DNA from: an uncultured Bacteroidales bacterium
GTDB taxonomy: Bacteria > Bacteroidota > Bacteroidia > Bacteroidales > F082
Length of the DNA stretch: 34,346 nt
Direction of reading: 5' to 3'
NCBI GenBank assembly: GCA_947166105.1
Contig: CAMVCZ010000036.1
Location: 1-34,346 of the forward strand
Part shown: piece after piece, positions 1-7,685 of the stretch
Numbering within the stretch: the first letter of the stretch is position 1
Layout of the letters: the number at the start of each line of letters is the position of its first letter
Translations under genes and position numbers: made by a program
The notes under the pieces: generated by a model
Told to the model about the DNA's origin: nothing
What the model saw: only the letters and a program-made list of their open reading frames with translations
Database searches by the model: none

Positions 1-15
1 CCGCCCACCCACAAC

Positions 16-56
16 GGGAACCCTTCCAGAGAGACCTGGAAGGGTTCCCTGTTTTT
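16..56 (+). terminator. Intrinsic terminator of an upstream gene outside the window
   Basis: A perfect 14-bp stem (GGGAACCCTTCCAG at 16-29 and its complement at 36-49) encloses a 6-nt loop and is followed by TGTTTTT. This is a textbook Rho-independent terminator. It most likely ends a plus-strand transcript entering from the left, so the next gene needs its own promoter. Confidence 0.85.
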
Positions 57-81
57 CGTGTACCGTCTGTTTTTTTGTTTT

Positions 82-116
82 TTTGCTTTTACTGTGCGAT
101 TTATTCCATAAATTTG
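82..116 (+). promoter_or_regulatory. Bacteroidota-type promoter of the first surface-protein gene
   Basis: A TTTG at 82-85 and TAAATTTG at 109-116 match the Bacteroidota -33 (TTTG) and -7 (TAnnTTTG) elements with near-normal spacing. The start codon at 181 would leave a leader of about 60 nt. The surrounding T-rich tract gives several alternative TTTG matches, so only the -7 box is firm. Confidence 0.6.
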
Positions 117-180
117 CGCCGATGTTGCCGCAAGGTGACGACTAATGGTGAAATTTCAAATCCATCAAAACAACTACACT

Positions 181-1653
181 ATGAAAAAGGCATTGTTTGC
201 ATTGTTGTGCCTTGCCGCGATGCTGTCGGCAGGCACGGGCCTCAAGGCCCAGGAAGTCACGATCACGCTGTATCCGGGCTGGACTTGGATCAGCTACATC
301 GGGACGGAGCCTCAGGACTTCTCTACTGCGTTAGGCTCGTTCACCCCGGCGGTGGGCGACAGGATCAAGTCGCAGTGGGGCATCGCCACCTACAGGGGCA
401 ACGGAGAGTGGCGGGGCCAACTCTCGGAGTTCTACCCCGGGTACGGCTACATGTACTATTCGGCGCGCCTGGTGCCCGTTTCGGTCACGATGGGCGAGCC
501 GCTTCCCTTCGAGGCGGTTTCGACGGCTGAGCCTACCGGCGTCACCGCCACGGGCGCGACCGTGGGCGGCACGGTGAGCGTCGGCGAGGGCAACCATGTC
601 TTCGTCCGGGGCGTGTGCTGGGGCACGGAGAGGACGCCCGACGTGGACGGCAGCCACGCGACCGGCGCCGCCGAGGCGGGCAGCCAGGCCATCATCTTGG
701 ACGGGCTGACCCCGAACACCACCTACCATGTGCGGGCCTACATGGTGACCGACCACGGCCTTTCCTACGGCGAGGCGGTGAGCTTCACCACGCTTGAAGG
801 CGATGGTGGAAGCAGCACTGCCCCCATAGGAGCCATTGACGGCAAGTTCACCATTAACGAAGATGGAGGCCAAATTTATTTCTCGCAAGGCAATCTGCAA
901 TATCAGGCTTCCACCAACACATGGAAGTTTGCCGAGAGCCAATACGACTACATTGGCGATGCCAATAGTAACATCTCCTCGACTTATGATGGATGGATTG
1001 ACTTGTTCGGCTGGGGAACGAGCGGATACCATGATACAAACGATCCTTATAATGTGAACTTTCAGCCGTGGTCAAGCTCAGATTCGGAACTGAGCAATGA
1101 TTATAATGTGTATGGTTACGGTCCTTCAACGAACATGCCTGACATGAACCTAACGGGCACCTGTGCTAATTATGACTGGGGCGTTAACAACCCAATCAGC
1201 AATGGCGGCAACAACGCTAATCAGTGGCGCACCCTAACCCGACTTGAATGGAAGTATATCTTAGATTCAAGAAATACCACCTCTGGCATCCGTTTCGCAA
1301 AAGCTCAGGTGAACGAAATCAATGGTGTGATCTTGTTGCCAGATGATTGGACAACTGACACATATAATTTAAATAATACCAATAGTATTGGAGCTTCTTA
1401 TAGTAGCAATGTGATAAATGCATTCCAATGGGCTACAATTGAAAGTGTTGGTGGCATATTTCTTCCAGCTGCTGGTGGGCGTTTCGGTACCACGGTCGCT
1501 AGTGTTGGTGACACAGGGTTTTATTGGTTATCTTCTAGCAATTCCAGTTGCTGTGCGTATTATGTTTATTTTTACGATGCTGGCATTTATTTAGTCAACT
1601 ATAGGCGCTATCTTGGCCGTTCTGTTCGCCTTGTCTGTGATGTTGAGATTTGA
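181..1653 (+). CDS. Secreted mosaic protein with Fn3-like and FISUMP-like (C-type-lectin-type) domains
   Basis: The ATG at 181 (490 aa) is preferred over an upstream in-frame ATG at 145 because it begins a clear signal peptide: Lys-Lys, a hydrophobic stretch, and likely cleavage after LKA near residue 23. Residues 24-110 form a small domain opening with GWTWISY, of a kind common in Bacteroidales surface proteins. Residues about 113-205 are fibronectin-III-like (RGVCWG, LTPNTTYHVRAY, SFTTL). Residues about 215-490 are a FISUMP/DUF1566-like domain (VYFSQGNLQY-type start, DLFGWGTSGY, FLPAAGGR, YWLSSSNSS, GRSVRLV). No catalytic motif is visible. A role as an exported, surface-exposed binding or adhesion protein is inferred. 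GC content falls sharply near position 800, at the Fn3/FISUMP junction, which suggests a domain fusion of different origin. There is no lipobox and no T9SS tail. Confidence 0.8.
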   Translation: MKKALFALLCLAAMLSAGTGLKAQEVTITLYPGWTWISYIGTEPQDFSTALGSFTPAVGDRIKSQWGIATYRGNGEWRGQLSEFYPGYGYMYYSARLVPVSVTMGEPLPFEAVSTAEPTGVTATGATVGGTVSVGEGNHVFVRGVCWGTERTPDVDGSHATGAAEAGSQAIILDGLTPNTTYHVRAYMVTDHGLSYGEAVSFTTLEGDGGSSTAPIGAIDGKFTINEDGGQIYFSQGNLQYQASTNTWKFAESQYDYIGDANSNISSTYDGWIDLFGWGTSGYHDTNDPYNVNFQPWSSSDSELSNDYNVYGYGPSTNMPDMNLTGTCANYDWGVNNPISNGGNNANQWRTLTRLEWKYILDSRNTTSGIRFAKAQVNEINGVILLPDDWTTDTYNLNNTNSIGASYSSNVINAFQWATIESVGGIFLPAAGGRFGTTVASVGDTGFYWLSSSNSSCCAYYVYFYDAGIYLVNYRRYLGRSVRLVCDVEI

Positions 1654-1679
1654 TTTCATGTGTTGACTATCGTCAGCCT

Positions 1680-2018
1680 CGTGCCGAAGGCACGGTATCC
1701 TATTTACCCCATACAGCTCTGCTGTGTGGGGTTTACCACACTGTAGACTATGCAGAGCGTGCTGGAGGCACGCTACATCCCCATTTGAGGTGACATATTT
1801 CCAGCACGTAGGTTGCTGTCGGCTCCCACACTATGGCATGTGGGGTTAATAGGATGTCGTGTTTTCGACACGGGGCGTTGCTGTATGGTGGGAGTCGTGT
1901 ATGGTATCAGGTATGTATAGGATAGGCCAGGCCATAGGCTTGGGAGGGTATGCTGGAGATATGCCCCGTTCTTCCGAATTTGCAATTCGGAAGTCGTGAA
2001 TATGAGCATTTGCAATGC
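1680..2018. repeat. Cluster of seven short palindromes (REP/RAYT-like)
   Basis: Seven separate hairpins lie in 340 bp of non-coding DNA: 1680-1694 (CGTGCC/GGCACG), 1706-1732 (11-bp stem with one wobble), 1756-1774 (AGCGTGC/GCACGCT), 1825-1844 (CCCACA/TGTGGG), 1855-1870 (TGTCG/CGACA), 1972-1992 (TTCCGAATT/AATTCGGAA, loop TGC) and 2006-2018 (GCATT/AATGC, loop TGC). The last two share the core ATTTGCAAT. Such arrays resemble the extragenic palindromes mobilised by REP-associated tyrosine transposases (RAYT); that origin is an inference. No transposase gene is nearby. Confidence 0.6.
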
Positions 2019-2046
2019 GGGAATGATACCAACCTAATCAAATCCA

Positions 2047-2083
2047 GAAAAAGCGGCCTTTGTTTTTGAGGGTCGCCTTTTTT
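2047..2083. terminator. Bidirectional terminator-like hairpin
   Basis: GCGGCC at 2053-2058 can pair with GGTCGC at 2071-2076 (one G-U). The hairpin is preceded by AAAAA and followed by CTTTTTT, so a U-tract exists in both directions. It lies between the convergent FISUMP gene and the helicase gene and could serve either. The stem is short and interrupted. Confidence 0.45.
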
Positions 2084-2102
2084 ATCGTTTTCGTCAGGAA
2101 AG

Positions 2103-2236
2103 CGTGTTTTCATTCCGTTGTATGCAGGGGCTGTCGTCGCCTGCTTGTGTTCGGGTCGTCCTTTCAGGACTTTGGCGGCACGCGGGAACCCTAAAAGGGT
2201 GACGATAATGAAGGCAGGCGGTTTCAACCCCTGCCT
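2103..2236. repeat. Structured 134-bp repeat, copy A
   Basis: This is the first of two near-identical units spaced 209 bp apart. It starts at CGTGTTTTCATTCCG and ends at CCCCTGCC. The unit is self-complementary at several levels: GCAGGGG pairs with CCCCTGC, CGCCTGC with GCAGGCG, and CCTTTCAGG with CCTAAAAGG (one mismatch). These nest into one branched hairpin of about 110 nt. No credible ORF lies in it. It may be a mobile palindromic element or a non-coding RNA; the sequence alone does not decide. Confidence 0.75.
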
Positions 2237-2311
2237 ATATGTCGGTGCGCGTCTGCCCCAGTGTGGCAGCCTTACAGGTTTTGGGTTGTGGGGTTGTCGC
2301 ATTACGGCTGC

Positions 2312-2444
2312 CGTGTTTTCATTCCGTTGCGAGCAGGGACTGTCGTCGCCTGCTTGAGTTCGGGTCGCCCTTTCAGGACTTTGGCGGCACGAGGGAACCC
2401 TGAAAGGGTGACGATAATGAAGGCAGGCGGTTTCTAACCCTGCC
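2312..2444. repeat. Structured 133-bp repeat, copy B
   Basis: This second copy keeps the same nested pairing as copy A: GCAGGG/CCCTGC outside, CGCCTGC/GCAGGCG in the middle, and a perfect CCCTTTCAGG/CCTGAAAGGG inside. Substitutions relative to copy A fall in stems without destroying the fold. Between the copies (2237-2311) and after copy B (2445-2524) no gene is visible. Confidence 0.75.
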
Positions 2445-2524
2445 GATAATGTAGATGTGAATCCTTGCCGATGTTGGCTCCGGCTGACGCGAAAACTTTT
2501 GGAAAAAGCATTGCGTTAGGCATG

Positions 2525-3943
2525 TCACAAATCGAAAAACTCCTCCTTGAAATTCACGAAACACACGCGCTCTTGGGCACGGGTCAGGGCGGTGTAGAGC
2601 CAGCGCAGGTCTTCCACTTCGAGGGTTTCCTTGAGGTTGAGCGAGGAATCGATGAAAACGGTGTTCCATTGGCCGCCTTGGGTTTTGTGGCAGGTGAGAG
2701 CGTATGCAAACTTCACCTGCAAGGCATTGAACCACGGGTTTTTGCGCATTTCCTTGTAGCGGTCGCGGCGGTTAGGGATGTCCATGTAGTCTTCCTCGAT
2801 GGCGGCAAACAGCCGGCGGTTTTCGTCTTCCGTCAGCGAGGCACTGTTGCTGTTGAGCGTGTCGAGCAGCATCTTAGCTTCCACATTGGGCGCGTCGGGA
2901 TAATCGGTGAACGCCAGCTCCACATCGGCAAAACGGAAACCGTACATCTCCTCGAAGCGATTGATTTTGCGCAGTTCGGCCATGTCGCCGTTGGCGATGA
3001 AACTGATGGCATCGTTGCCATCGGCCCAATGATAGTTGTTCTTCACCACCATTAGTTTGTCGCCCGTGGCGATTTCGCCATCGATGTTGAGGATGCGCCC
3101 GCGAATGGCTTGGTTGAACATGTTGGCCCTTTTGTTCGACTTGCAGATGATGACGGCTTCGTTGTCGGAACTGTCGGCGAAAGCGTTGTGAAGCATCTCC
3201 TCAAAGGTCTCAGGCTCAATCTTTTCGATGTCGCTGAAGCCTTGAAGGTGGAAGATGGGCAGGTGGTATTCGTAGAGGTTTTGGCTGAGCAATTGCCTGA
3301 TGTCGGTGGCGTTGTAAAGGATGCCCGATGCCAAGGCCTGACGTTTCACTTCGGTCAGTTCGTATGTTGCGGCGGTGATGGGGAACTCCGATTTCAGGTA
3401 GTCGCAATTGAGGGCGGGGCTTTCCGAACTCTCCACGGGCGGCAATTGCGCTGTGTCGCCGATGAGCAGCAAGCGGCAATTCTCGCCACTGAAAACATAA
3501 CTGAGCAGGTCATCGAGCAGGCTTGTGCCACCAAACTCTTTCTGGTCGCCAATCATCGAGGCCTCGTCGACGATGAAAAGCGCGTTCTTGAACTTGTTTT
3601 CGGCTCTCGACATGCGGATGCTGCCGTCGGGGAAGGTCTTGGCTTGGTAAATCCTTCTGTGTATGGTGCTTGCTTTCTGTTGCGTGTAGTTGCTGAGCAC
3701 CTTGGCGGCGCGTCCCGTGGGTGCCATCAGCACATATCTCATCCCGATTGAGGGCAATGTCCTCACCAAGGTTTTCACCAACGAGGTCTTTCCCGTGCCG
3801 GCGTAACCTCTCAGGATATAAGTCGGGTTCTCCTTTTGCGAGAGCAGGAAAGCGGCTAAATGATACAATACAATCGATTGACCTTCAGTAGGTTCAAACC
3901 CGAAGGACTGTGTGAGGCGGTTGAATAACTCTTGTCTGCCCAT
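2525..3943 (-). CDS. Short RecD2/Pif1-like superfamily 1B DNA helicase
   Basis: An ATP-dependent DNA helicase of 472 aa. Visible motifs in order are Walker A GYAGTGKT (about 46-53), APTGRAA (Ia), the IVDEAS Walker B (about 124-129), GDTAQLPPV (motif III), TCHKTQGGQW (motif V) and YTALTRAQ (motif VI). It lacks the long N-terminal region of RecD2 (normally above 700 aa), as do many stand-alone Bacteroidota homologues annotated as AAA-family or RecD-like helicases. The ATG at 3943 is preferred to an upstream TTG at 3949. It starts 12 nt after the TamL gene stop and is probably co-transcribed from the promoter at 6285-6292. Its exact role in repair or recombination cannot be read from the sequence. 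Confidence 0.85.
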   Translation of the reverse strand: MGRQELFNRLTQSFGFEPTEGQSIVLYHLAAFLLSQKENPTYILRGYAGTGKTSLVKTLVRTLPSIGMRYVLMAPTGRAAKVLSNYTQQKASTIHRRIYQAKTFPDGSIRMSRAENKFKNALFIVDEASMIGDQKEFGGTSLLDDLLSYVFSGENCRLLLIGDTAQLPPVESSESPALNCDYLKSEFPITAATYELTEVKRQALASGILYNATDIRQLLSQNLYEYHLPIFHLQGFSDIEKIEPETFEEMLHNAFADSSDNEAVIICKSNKRANMFNQAIRGRILNIDGEIATGDKLMVVKNNYHWADGNDAISFIANGDMAELRKINRFEEMYGFRFADVELAFTDYPDAPNVEAKMLLDTLNSNSASLTEDENRRLFAAIEEDYMDIPNRRDRYKEMRKNPWFNALQVKFAYALTCHKTQGGQWNTVFIDSSLNLKETLEVEDLRWLYTALTRAQERVCFVNFKEEFFDL

Positions 3944-3955
3944 TGCCAAAAAGGA

Positions 3956-6265
3956 TTAGAAGGGGTAGCCGATGCCCATTTGCATTCTGAGGTTGCCTAA
4001 CTGGTTGAAACGCCAGTAGTTGCCGATTTCGTCGGGGTAGGGGTTGCGCATGGCGTAGGCGAAATCGAGACGAATGATCAAGAAGGAAACGTCCAATCTG
4101 ATGCCAAAGCCCGCATCTAAGGCGATTTGCTTGTAGAAGGAATCGAACCTGAACTCGGCATCGGGCATGGATTCGTTGGGATAGTAGGCCCACACGTTGC
4201 CCGCATCGACGAAAACGGCGCCGTTGATGATGTTGTAGAGCGGGAAACGGTATTCGGCGTTCAACTCCAATTGGAGGTCGCCTGTCTTTTCAATGAATTC
4301 GTTGGTAGGCACATAGCCACCCGGACCTACGGAGCGGTAGAGCCAGCCGCGCAAACCGTTGGAGCCGCCGCCATAGAAGCTGCGCTCGAAAGGCAGGTCT
4401 TTTGAGTTGCCGTAGGGCAATCCTAACCCCACAAACTGGCGAAACACGAGCCACGACTCGTTTCCGAGGTCGAGGTGCTGGCGGAAATCGAAGCTGCCTC
4501 TCACATATTGCGCGTAACGTATGCCAAACAGATCATGGTGGCCGTCGTCTTCGGTGATGAGTTTCGTATTGTTGAACAGCGAAAGCAAGGCACCGCTCGA
4601 TTCGAGGTCGGCTCGCAAGTAGATGAAGCTGCCTTCCTTGTTGAGGCCTTGGTTGGTGTAGACGAATGAATAGCGGGGACCAAAAAGCAAGTGGCTTGTG
4701 TATTGGTCTTTTTTCCTTTGGCTTGTTTCGGCATCGAGATAGTATTGGAATTCGGGCTTGATATTGGCGATTTTCACGCTGTTGAGGTAGATGGGTGATA
4801 AAGTGTGCCCGATGCGGTTGCGGCCTTTCCAGTCGTAGCTGAACGAAGCCATGGTATTATAACGCGAGTAGTAGTACCTGATTTGCGCATTGAAGCCCAT
4901 GGAAACAGTAGTCGTCGGCATGTAGTCTCTCGCGAGGTTGTTGAAAGTGAACGGGACAAAGAATTTCGGGAAGAGAATACTTGCGGTAATGCCTAATTCT
5001 TTGGTGTTGAACACTTTGGTTTCGCTTTCGGGGGCGTTGATGTCGATCACTTTTTGTCCTTCCAAACCACCTTTTAGGCTGAGTTGGAAGGTTTCGGCAT
5101 TGCGGAAGATGTTCTTGTTGGAGTAGGACAAACTGCCCTTGATGCCCAAGTCGCCGTCGGAGTTGGTGCCTTCGCCCTGTAGGGTGAACGAATGGGTGTT
5201 GTTCTGTTGCATGGTGATTCGGCAGTCGAGGCGGTTGAGCGAGTCGTTGGGCACGCTGTCGAACTGAATGTTCACATTGCTGAACAGCCTGAAGTTGCTC
5301 AAGGCCTTGTAGGTGCTTGTGACGCTTCTCAGGTTGTAGGGCAATCCCTGAACGAGGTTGATGGAGCGCGAGAAAGCTTGCGGATTCACTTGCGGCTTGC
5401 CGAAATAGTAGAAATCGATTTTGTTGTTGATTTTCCTCCTTCGGCCCACTTCCATGACGAGCGAGGCCGTGTCGGAGGGCGTTTCGTTCATGCGGAAAAT
5501 GGAGTAGTTGGGGTAGACGCTGATGTTGCGGATGCGGTATTGTTTGTATGCCAAATCGCTCTTTTTCAGCCGCATGGTGATTTCCATGGTGTGGTTGAGG
5601 AAATTGCTGTCCACCTCATAGTAGATGTGGTCGTGGTTGAAATAGTAATAGCCTGAGTTTTTAAGCCTTTCGGTGATGATGTCGCGTTGGTCGTCCAACG
5701 AAAAAGCGTTGTAGATGTCGCCTTCCTTGATGGGGAACTTGGCACTGTCGCGCATGACGAGACTCCTCACCAAGCTGTCCTCAATGACATAGCTGATTTT
5801 CCTGACGATATACGGCTGTGTTGGGTAGACATGATAGGTGACTTTGGCGGTTTTTCTTCGCTCTTTCGTTTTTATCGTGTGGGTTACGTTGGAATTGAAA
5901 TAGCCCACATTGTTCAAATAGCGCATCATCTGGTCGGATGAATTGTTGGCTTCCGCGAGTTCGTAGTAGATGGGTTGTTTGCCGAAATTCTTGTTCATCC
6001 ATTTCCAAAACGCGCTTTTCTGGTGTCGGTCCCAATGGTAGTAAATCCAAGTGGGGAAGTTGGTCTGGAAGGTGCTTTTGTAGGGCTTCAGGGAGATGTA
6101 TTTCGATATGCCCGACTTGCTGATCTGGGTGTCCTTTTCCTCGATGACGACCTTGTTGCTCTGTACCAGATACTTGCCTTCAGGCACGAAACGCCGGATG
6201 GAACACGACGACATCAAGACGGCCACCAAAAGGGCAATGACGATATGGAACCTTTTGCCTGACAT
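3956..6265 (-). CDS. tamL: TamL-type outer-membrane lipoprotein of the BamA/TamA superfamily
   Basis: A protein of 769 aa with a lipoprotein signal peptide (lipobox LMSSC, Cys21), then POTRA-like repeats across roughly residues 30-330 and a C-terminal Omp85-type beta-barrel ending in the aromatic YPF. The barrel contains YGGGSNGLRGW (the family's lid-lock-like GLRG motif) and ALDAGFGIRLD. In Bacteroidota, lipidated TamA homologues are called TamL and act with TamB in outer-membrane biogenesis. No tamB gene is in this window. The gene has its own promoter box (6285-6292) with a very short leader. A general BamA-superfamily assembly factor is the alternative reading. Confidence 0.85.
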   Translation of the reverse strand: MSGKRFHIVIALLVAVLMSSCSIRRFVPEGKYLVQSNKVVIEEKDTQISKSGISKYISLKPYKSTFQTNFPTWIYYHWDRHQKSAFWKWMNKNFGKQPIYYELAEANNSSDQMMRYLNNVGYFNSNVTHTIKTKERRKTAKVTYHVYPTQPYIVRKISYVIEDSLVRSLVMRDSAKFPIKEGDIYNAFSLDDQRDIITERLKNSGYYYFNHDHIYYEVDSNFLNHTMEITMRLKKSDLAYKQYRIRNISVYPNYSIFRMNETPSDTASLVMEVGRRRKINNKIDFYYFGKPQVNPQAFSRSINLVQGLPYNLRSVTSTYKALSNFRLFSNVNIQFDSVPNDSLNRLDCRITMQQNNTHSFTLQGEGTNSDGDLGIKGSLSYSNKNIFRNAETFQLSLKGGLEGQKVIDINAPESETKVFNTKELGITASILFPKFFVPFTFNNLARDYMPTTTVSMGFNAQIRYYYSRYNTMASFSYDWKGRNRIGHTLSPIYLNSVKIANIKPEFQYYLDAETSQRKKDQYTSHLLFGPRYSFVYTNQGLNKEGSFIYLRADLESSGALLSLFNNTKLITEDDGHHDLFGIRYAQYVRGSFDFRQHLDLGNESWLVFRQFVGLGLPYGNSKDLPFERSFYGGGSNGLRGWLYRSVGPGGYVPTNEFIEKTGDLQLELNAEYRFPLYNIINGAVFVDAGNVWAYYPNESMPDAEFRFDSFYKQIALDAGFGIRLDVSFLIIRLDFAYAMRNPYPDEIGNYWRFNQLGNLRMQMGIGYPF

Positions 6266-6284
6266 GAGGAATACGGATAGGCTG

Positions 6285-6292
6285 CAAAGGTA
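6285..6292 (-). promoter_or_regulatory. -7 box (TACCTTTG) for tamL-helicase
   Basis: The minus strand reads TACCTTTG, a perfect TAnnTTTG element 20 nt upstream of the tamL start codon, giving a predicted leader of only about 13 nt. No clear -33 TTTG is present at the expected distance. Confidence 0.6.
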
Positions 6293-6304
6293 AGAAATAA
6301 TCCT

Positions 6305-7591
6305 TTATACGACCTCGGCCACGGTGAAATTGCTGCCGCCGATGAAGACCACATCGCCGAAACGCGCGTTGTTGACGGCGGAACGGTAGGCATGGCTCAC
6401 CGATTCGAACACTTGTCCGCGAAGGCCCATGTCGAAGGCTTTTTCGGCCAAGATGTTGGCATCCAAGCCGCGTGGGATGTCGGCCTTGCAGAAATAGTAT
6501 TCGGCGCCACGAGGAAGGAGTTGCAAAACGCTGTCGATATCCTTGTCATTCACCATGCCGAGGACGAAATGCAACTTACCATAGTGCATTTCAGCCAATT
6601 GTCGCACCACTTCAGTAATGCCCGCCACATTGTGGCCTGTGTCGGCAATGGTGAGCGGGTCTTTGCAGAGGATTTGCCACCGGCCCATCAAGTGGGTGTT
6701 TCTGATGACCTTTCCGATACCGTCGCGGATGTCGTCGTCCGAGAGGTTGAACTTGTTGCGGAGCAGGTCAATGGCGCACATTACGGTGGTGAGGTTCTTC
6801 TGCTGGTAGTTGCCCATCAGCGGGATTTCGATGGCTTCCATGTAGAGTTCGCTGTTTTTCCAAACGTCAAACTTCTGCTCGGTGAAGGACTCGAAATAAA
6901 TCTTGTCGCAGTCAAAGATTTGGTCGGCAAAGTAAATCGGACTGCCACATTCCTTGGCCTTGTCGATGAAAACCTGCTCGGTTTCGGGATTGGTTTCGCC
7001 AATCACCACAGGGATGCCGGGCTTGATGATGCCCGCCTTTTCGTAAGCGATTTTCGCCCGCGTGTCGCCCAAGAATTTGGTATGGTCGAAATCGATGTTC
7101 GTGATGATGCTCAACTCGGGCGTGATAAGGTTGGTGGAGTCCAACCTGCCGCCCATGCCCACCTCAACGATGGCAATGTCGACTTTCTCGTTTCGGAAAT
7201 AATCGAAGGCCATGCCCACGGTCATCTCAAAGAAGGAAAGTTCCATCGCCTCAAACTTATCCTTGTAAGTGTCAATGAATTGCACCACGTTTTCTTCTGG
7301 AATCATCTCCCCGTTGATGCGGATGCGCTCGCGGAAGTCGCGCAGGTGGGGCGAGGTGTAAAGGCCTGTTTTGTAGCCCGCTTCCTGAAAAACGGAGGCC
7401 AAAGTGTGCGAAACGGAGCCTTTGCCGTTGGTGCCAGCCACATGCACCGACTTGAAACTGTGGTGTGGGTTGTCCAAAAGGTCTAAAAGTTGGATGGTGT
7501 TGTTGAGGTCGGCCTTGTAAGCGGCGGCTCCAATGCGTTGATACATTGGGAGTTTGTTGAACATCCATTCGAGGGTTTCGGAATAATTCAT
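6305..7591 (-). CDS. folC: Bifunctional folylpolyglutamate synthase / dihydrofolate synthase
   Basis: A Mur-ligase-family enzyme (428 aa) that adds glutamate to dihydropteroate and folates using ATP. The P-loop HVAGTNGKGS lies at about residues 50-59, followed by YTSPHL (folate loop), FFEMTVGMAF and EVGMGGRLDSTN (glutamate and Mg sites). Later motifs are FDHTKFLG, and ADTGHN near the start of the C-terminal domain. The ATG at 7591 (MNYSETLEWMF) is chosen over an upstream GTG at 7633 because homologues begin here and the extra residues fall in a repeat. It is last in the exbB-exbD-tonB-folC run; the tonB-folC gap holds a REP-like palindrome pair. Confidence 0.92.
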   Translation of the reverse strand: MNYSETLEWMFNKLPMYQRIGAAAYKADLNNTIQLLDLLDNPHHSFKSVHVAGTNGKGSVSHTLASVFQEAGYKTGLYTSPHLRDFRERIRINGEMIPEENVVQFIDTYKDKFEAMELSFFEMTVGMAFDYFRNEKVDIAIVEVGMGGRLDSTNLITPELSIITNIDFDHTKFLGDTRAKIAYEKAGIIKPGIPVVIGETNPETEQVFIDKAKECGSPIYFADQIFDCDKIYFESFTEQKFDVWKNSELYMEAIEIPLMGNYQQKNLTTVMCAIDLLRNKFNLSDDDIRDGIGKVIRNTHLMGRWQILCKDPLTIADTGHNVAGITEVVRQLAEMHYGKLHFVLGMVNDKDIDSVLQLLPRGAEYYFCKADIPRGLDANILAEKAFDMGLRGQVFESVSHAYRSAVNNARFGDVVFIGGSNFTVAEVV

Positions 7592-7610
7592 AGGCGATTG
7601 TTTAAATTCG

Positions 7611-7679
7611 GGGCCTTCGATAGGCTCAGTCACCCTTGGTTAATGTGAAAGCAAAGGTCCCAGAGCTTGTCGAAGGGCC
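7611..7679. repeat. Inverted pair of REP-like CCTTCGA..GGCTCAG sequences
   Basis: Two diverged inverted arms (7611-7634 and 7655-7679) carry the CCTTCGAtAgGCTCAG-type sequence and its reverse AGCTTGTCGAAGG. This short palindrome family occurs widely in bacterial genomes. The pair sits between the tonB stop and the folC start and may fold into a long hairpin of imperfect pairing. A related half-unit lies inside the coding region at 21505-21530. Confidence 0.6.
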
Positions 7680-7685
7680 GTTTCG

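Noticed and set aside
331..1032. A 233-aa minus-strand ORF opposite the first surface gene
   Set aside because: It arises from the high GC of the Fn3-like region. The plus-strand frame has a signal peptide and known domains.
2118..2357. Small ORFs across the tandem repeats
   Set aside because: They cover the self-complementary repeats and their products have no domain character; the conserved feature is the RNA/DNA fold, not a reading frame.
2103..2444. CRISPR array
   Set aside because: There are only two copies of about 134 bp, far longer than CRISPR repeats, and no cas genes are present.
6392..7486. A 364-aa plus-strand ORF opposite folC
   Set aside because: It is the antisense shadow of a clear Mur-ligase-family gene, and its His/Val/Asp-rich translation has no recognisable domain.
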